Assembly: GCA_036677145.1 (NCBI GenBank)
Contig: JAKFFF010000087.1
Location: 48,492-112,491 of the forward strand
DNA length: 64,000 nt
DNA from: CADEED01 sp036677145
GTDB taxonomy: Bacteria; Pseudomonadota; Gammaproteobacteria; Steroidobacterales; Steroidobacteraceae
Direction: 5' to 3'
Part shown: piece after piece, positions 62,155 to 64,000 of the stretch
Layout of the letters: every line of letters starts with the position of its first letter
Position numbering within the stretch: position 1 is the stretch's first letter
The notes under the pieces: generated by a model
What the model was told of the DNA's origin: nothing
Database searches by the model: none
The model's input: only the letters and a program-made list of their open reading frames with translations
Made by a program: the position numbers and the translations under genes

Positions 62155-63066
62155 TCACTTGCTCCGCGGCCGGGTTTTTGCGAGCGCCTCGTCGAGCATC
62201 CTGACCAGCGCATCGCGGTCGTAGGTGTATGGCTGATCCTCGTTGAGCTGCGCGAGCTGCTCGATCTGTTTGCGGATCGTGACCTCCGCCTCACGCTGTT
62301 CGGGAACCACCATGTAGCGGCGTTTGGGGCTCGCTTCGAACAAGGCCAGCTCGACGGCGGCCGCGACCTCGTCCGGCTCCTTGTATTTGCTGCGATCCGT
62401 GAAGCGGCTTTCGGAGCCGGTGCGTTTTGTCGCGTTCTTGCCGATGTCGGAGTTGTAGTTGCCGGGTTCGACGACGTTGACGGTGACGCCGAGCGGCGCC
62501 ATCTGCGCCGCATACGAGTCCGTGAACGCCTCGATCGCGTGTTTGCTCATGGAATACGCCGCGAGATCGCGGCCGGCGAGCACGCCAGAGATCGAGCCGA
62601 TCGTCGTGACACGGCCTTTCGACTCGACCAACAGCGGCGCGAAGGATTTCGAGACGCGATACGGGCCGTACACGTTCACCTGCATCACGAGATCGAATTC
62701 CTCGAGCGACGTGTCGGCGATGGATCCGACGGCCGCGATTCCGGCGTTGTTCACGAGGCCATGCAGGCCGCGGCCGGCTTTCCTGATGGTTTCGACGGCG
62801 GCGTCGATATCGGCCTGGCGTGTGACATCGAGCCTGATCGCCTGGACATTCTTGATGGCGCCCAGCGCCTTCAAGTCTTCTTCCTTGCGCGCTCCCGCGT
62901 AGACGAAGTGACCCTTCGAAGCCAGATGTTCGGTGATCTTTCGGCCGATGCCCGTACTCGCGCCGGTGACCAGTACTGCTTTGGTCGTATTTGCATTCAC
63001 CGCCTGTGCATTGACCGTGAGGGGCGCGGCCAGGAGCACTAACAATGTGATTGCGGCGATTCGCAT
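62155..63066 (-). CDS. short-chain dehydrogenase/reductase with N-terminal signal-like segment
   Basis: A 303-residue classical SDR: VTGASTGIGRKI (NAD(P) binding), NNAGIAAVG, catalytic Ser in IGSISGVLAGRD, and YSMSKHA with Tyr/Lys. Ahead of the Rossmann fold is a 20-residue hydrophobic leader (ITLLVLLAAPLTVNAQA) that reads as a signal peptide or membrane anchor, which is unusual for a nucleotide-dependent enzyme. Substrate unknown (retinol-dehydrogenase-like group). The gap to the sulfatase gene, which is divergent, is 85 bases. Confidence 0.88.
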   Translation of the reverse strand: MRIAAITLLVLLAAPLTVNAQAVNANTTKAVLVTGASTGIGRKITEHLASKGHFVYAGARKEEDLKALGAIKNVQAIRLDVTRQADIDAAVETIRKAGRGLHGLVNNAGIAAVGSIADTSLEEFDLVMQVNVYGPYRVSKSFAPLLVESKGRVTTIGSISGVLAGRDLAAYSMSKHAIEAFTDSYAAQMAPLGVTVNVVEPGNYNSDIGKNATKRTGSESRFTDRSKYKEPDEVAAAVELALFEASPKRRYMVVPEQREAEVTIRKQIEQLAQLNEDQPYTYDRDALVRMLDEALAKTRPRSK

Positions 63067-63151
63067 GTTTCTTCTCCGGTTGTTTTCGTGCGATGCGGCG
63101 AAGCATAGCTCCTAAGGGCGGAAACCCACGAATCATTCAGCGGAGTAGACA

Positions 63152-64000
63152 ATGAGTTCCGAAGATTCAGTCCAGCGATCGATCCTGCCGATTCCGGATT
63201 CACAGCATGTGGGTATCACAACCTACGACGCGAAGGATCCGGACACGAAGTACCCCCCGATCACGTCACTGCGGCCGCCGAAGGGCGCGCCGAATGTGCT
63301 CATCGTGCTCATCGACGATTGCGGCTTCGGCGCCTCGAGCGCGTTCGGCGGTCCGATCCCGACACCGAATGCCGAAAAGCTCGCGATGGGCGGGCTCAAG
63401 CTGAATCGCTTTCACACCACCGCGCTGTGTTCGCCGACGCGCCAGGCGCTGCTCACCGGGCGCAATCACCACTCCGTGAACATGGGCGGCATCTGCGAGA
63501 TCGCGACCTCCGCGCCGGGCTACAGCTCGGTTCTGCCGAAAAACAAGGCGCCGCTCGCGCTGACACTCAAGCTCAACGGCTACTCGACCGCGCAATTCGG
63601 CAAGTGTCACGAGGTGCCCGTGTGGCAGACGAGCCCCATGGGCCCCTTCGATCAGTGGCCGAGCGGTGGCGGCGGATTCGAGTATTTCTATGGCTTCATC
63701 GGCGGCGAGACCAACCAGTGGTATCCGGCAATCTACGAAGGCACGACGCCGATGGAGCAGTCGAAGAGCCCGGAAGAGGGTTACCACTTCACGGAAGACA
63801 TGACCAACAAGGCCATCGGATGGGTGCGCCAGCAGAAGGCGCTGATGCCCGACAAGCCGTTCTTCATCTACTTCGCGCCGGGCGCGACACACGCGCCGCA
63901 TCACGTGCCGAAGGAGTGGATAGACAAGTACAAGGGCAAGTTCGACCAGGGTTGGGACAAGGTGCGCGAAGCGACCTTCGAGCGCCAGAAAGCCCTCGGC
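63152..64000 (+). CDS. type I sulfatase (arylsulfatase family), 3' end beyond window
   Basis: 283 codons are visible and the frame is open to the last base. NVLIVLIDDCGFG gives metal-binding Asp55/Asp56. ALCSPTRQALLTGRNHH contains the C-x-P-x-R motif with Cys93, which sulfatase-modifying enzyme converts to formylglycine. FIYFAPGATHAPHH provides further metal/sulfate ligands. CGGAG lies about 7 bases before the ATG. There is no signal peptide, so it looks cytoplasmic, unlike many arylsulfatases. A maturase is not in the window. Desulfates an unknown sulfate ester. Confidence 0.93.
   Translation, partial: MSSEDSVQRSILPIPDSQHVGITTYDAKDPDTKYPPITSLRPPKGAPNVLIVLIDDCGFGASSAFGGPIPTPNAEKLAMGGLKLNRFHTTALCSPTRQALLTGRNHHSVNMGGICEIATSAPGYSSVLPKNKAPLALTLKLNGYSTAQFGKCHEVPVWQTSPMGPFDQWPSGGGGFEYFYGFIGGETNQWYPAIYEGTTPMEQSKSPEEGYHFTEDMTNKAIGWVRQQKALMPDKPFFIYFAPGATHAPHHVPKEWIDKYKGKFDQGWDKVREATFERQKALG

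Overview
The window is 64 kb of gene-dense, high-GC DNA. Third codon positions are strongly G/C biased, so nearly every gene has long non-coding shadow frames. No intergenic gap exceeds about 275 bases, and I see no tRNA, rRNA, CRISPR array, insertion sequence or phage gene. The gene set is a chromosomal housekeeping-plus-accessory mix: one-piece cobalamin-dependent MetH, type-1 PEP carboxylase, an AcrAB-OprM-type efflux operon, an MsbA-like ABC exporter next to an LpxH-like phosphatase, CadC-like regulators with TPRs and a DUF5916 protein. It suggests a free-living, aerobic, Gram-negative bacterium, most likely a gammaproteobacterium of the Xanthomonadales/Steroidobacterales type. The phylum is a fair inference; the order is a guess.

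Layout. 1-7.3 kb: a Kef-type antiporter cut by the window edge, a secreted papain-like protease, a small lysine-rich unknown, a membrane-bound CadC-like regulator and an EamA transporter. 7.4-13.1 kb, rightward: PEP carboxylase, an Mpo1-like protein, an MsbA-like ABC exporter and an LpxH-like phosphatase. 13.2-17.7 kb, rightward: a PhzF-family protein, a Cys/Met-metabolism PLP enzyme and a DUF5916 outer-membrane-type protein. 17.7-21.4 kb, leftward: a tightly coupled kaiC-kaiB-kaiB-hybrid histidine kinase operon, the most notable system here. 21.6-26.8 kb: an Lrp-type regulator divergent from metF-metH, followed by a perfect 33-bp inverted repeat. 27-31.4 kb: a DUF1080 protein facing an amidohydrolase/pirin/di-haem cytochrome set. 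31.5-37 kb: an ArsR-SRPBCC-SRPBCC operon, a two-haem cytochrome c, a divergent alkyladenine-type DNA glycosylase, a TlpA-like protein and an MFS transporter. 36.7-43 kb: a marR-RND efflux operon with a clear dyad operator. 43-48.5 kb: an S9 peptidase meeting gamma-glutamyltransferase and a SulP transporter. 48.6-57.2 kb: one 8.6-kb gene for a cyclic beta-1,2-glucan synthase (NdvB type). 57.4-64 kb: an FAD oxidoreductase, an unknown, a 6-phosphogluconate dehydrogenase, a membrane protein, a universal stress protein, a signal-peptide-bearing SDR and the start of a sulfatase.

How the genes may work together. metF and metH overlap and make methyl-THF and methionine. The Kai operon couples a double-ATPase KaiC and two KaiB paralogues to a PAS-kinase-receiver protein, with no KaiA. 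MarR probably represses its own efflux operon. The ArsR protein probably controls the two SRPBCC proteins it is translationally coupled to. Several starts have no Shine-Dalgarno sequence but a -10-like box 6-10 bases upstream, which suggests leaderless transcripts.
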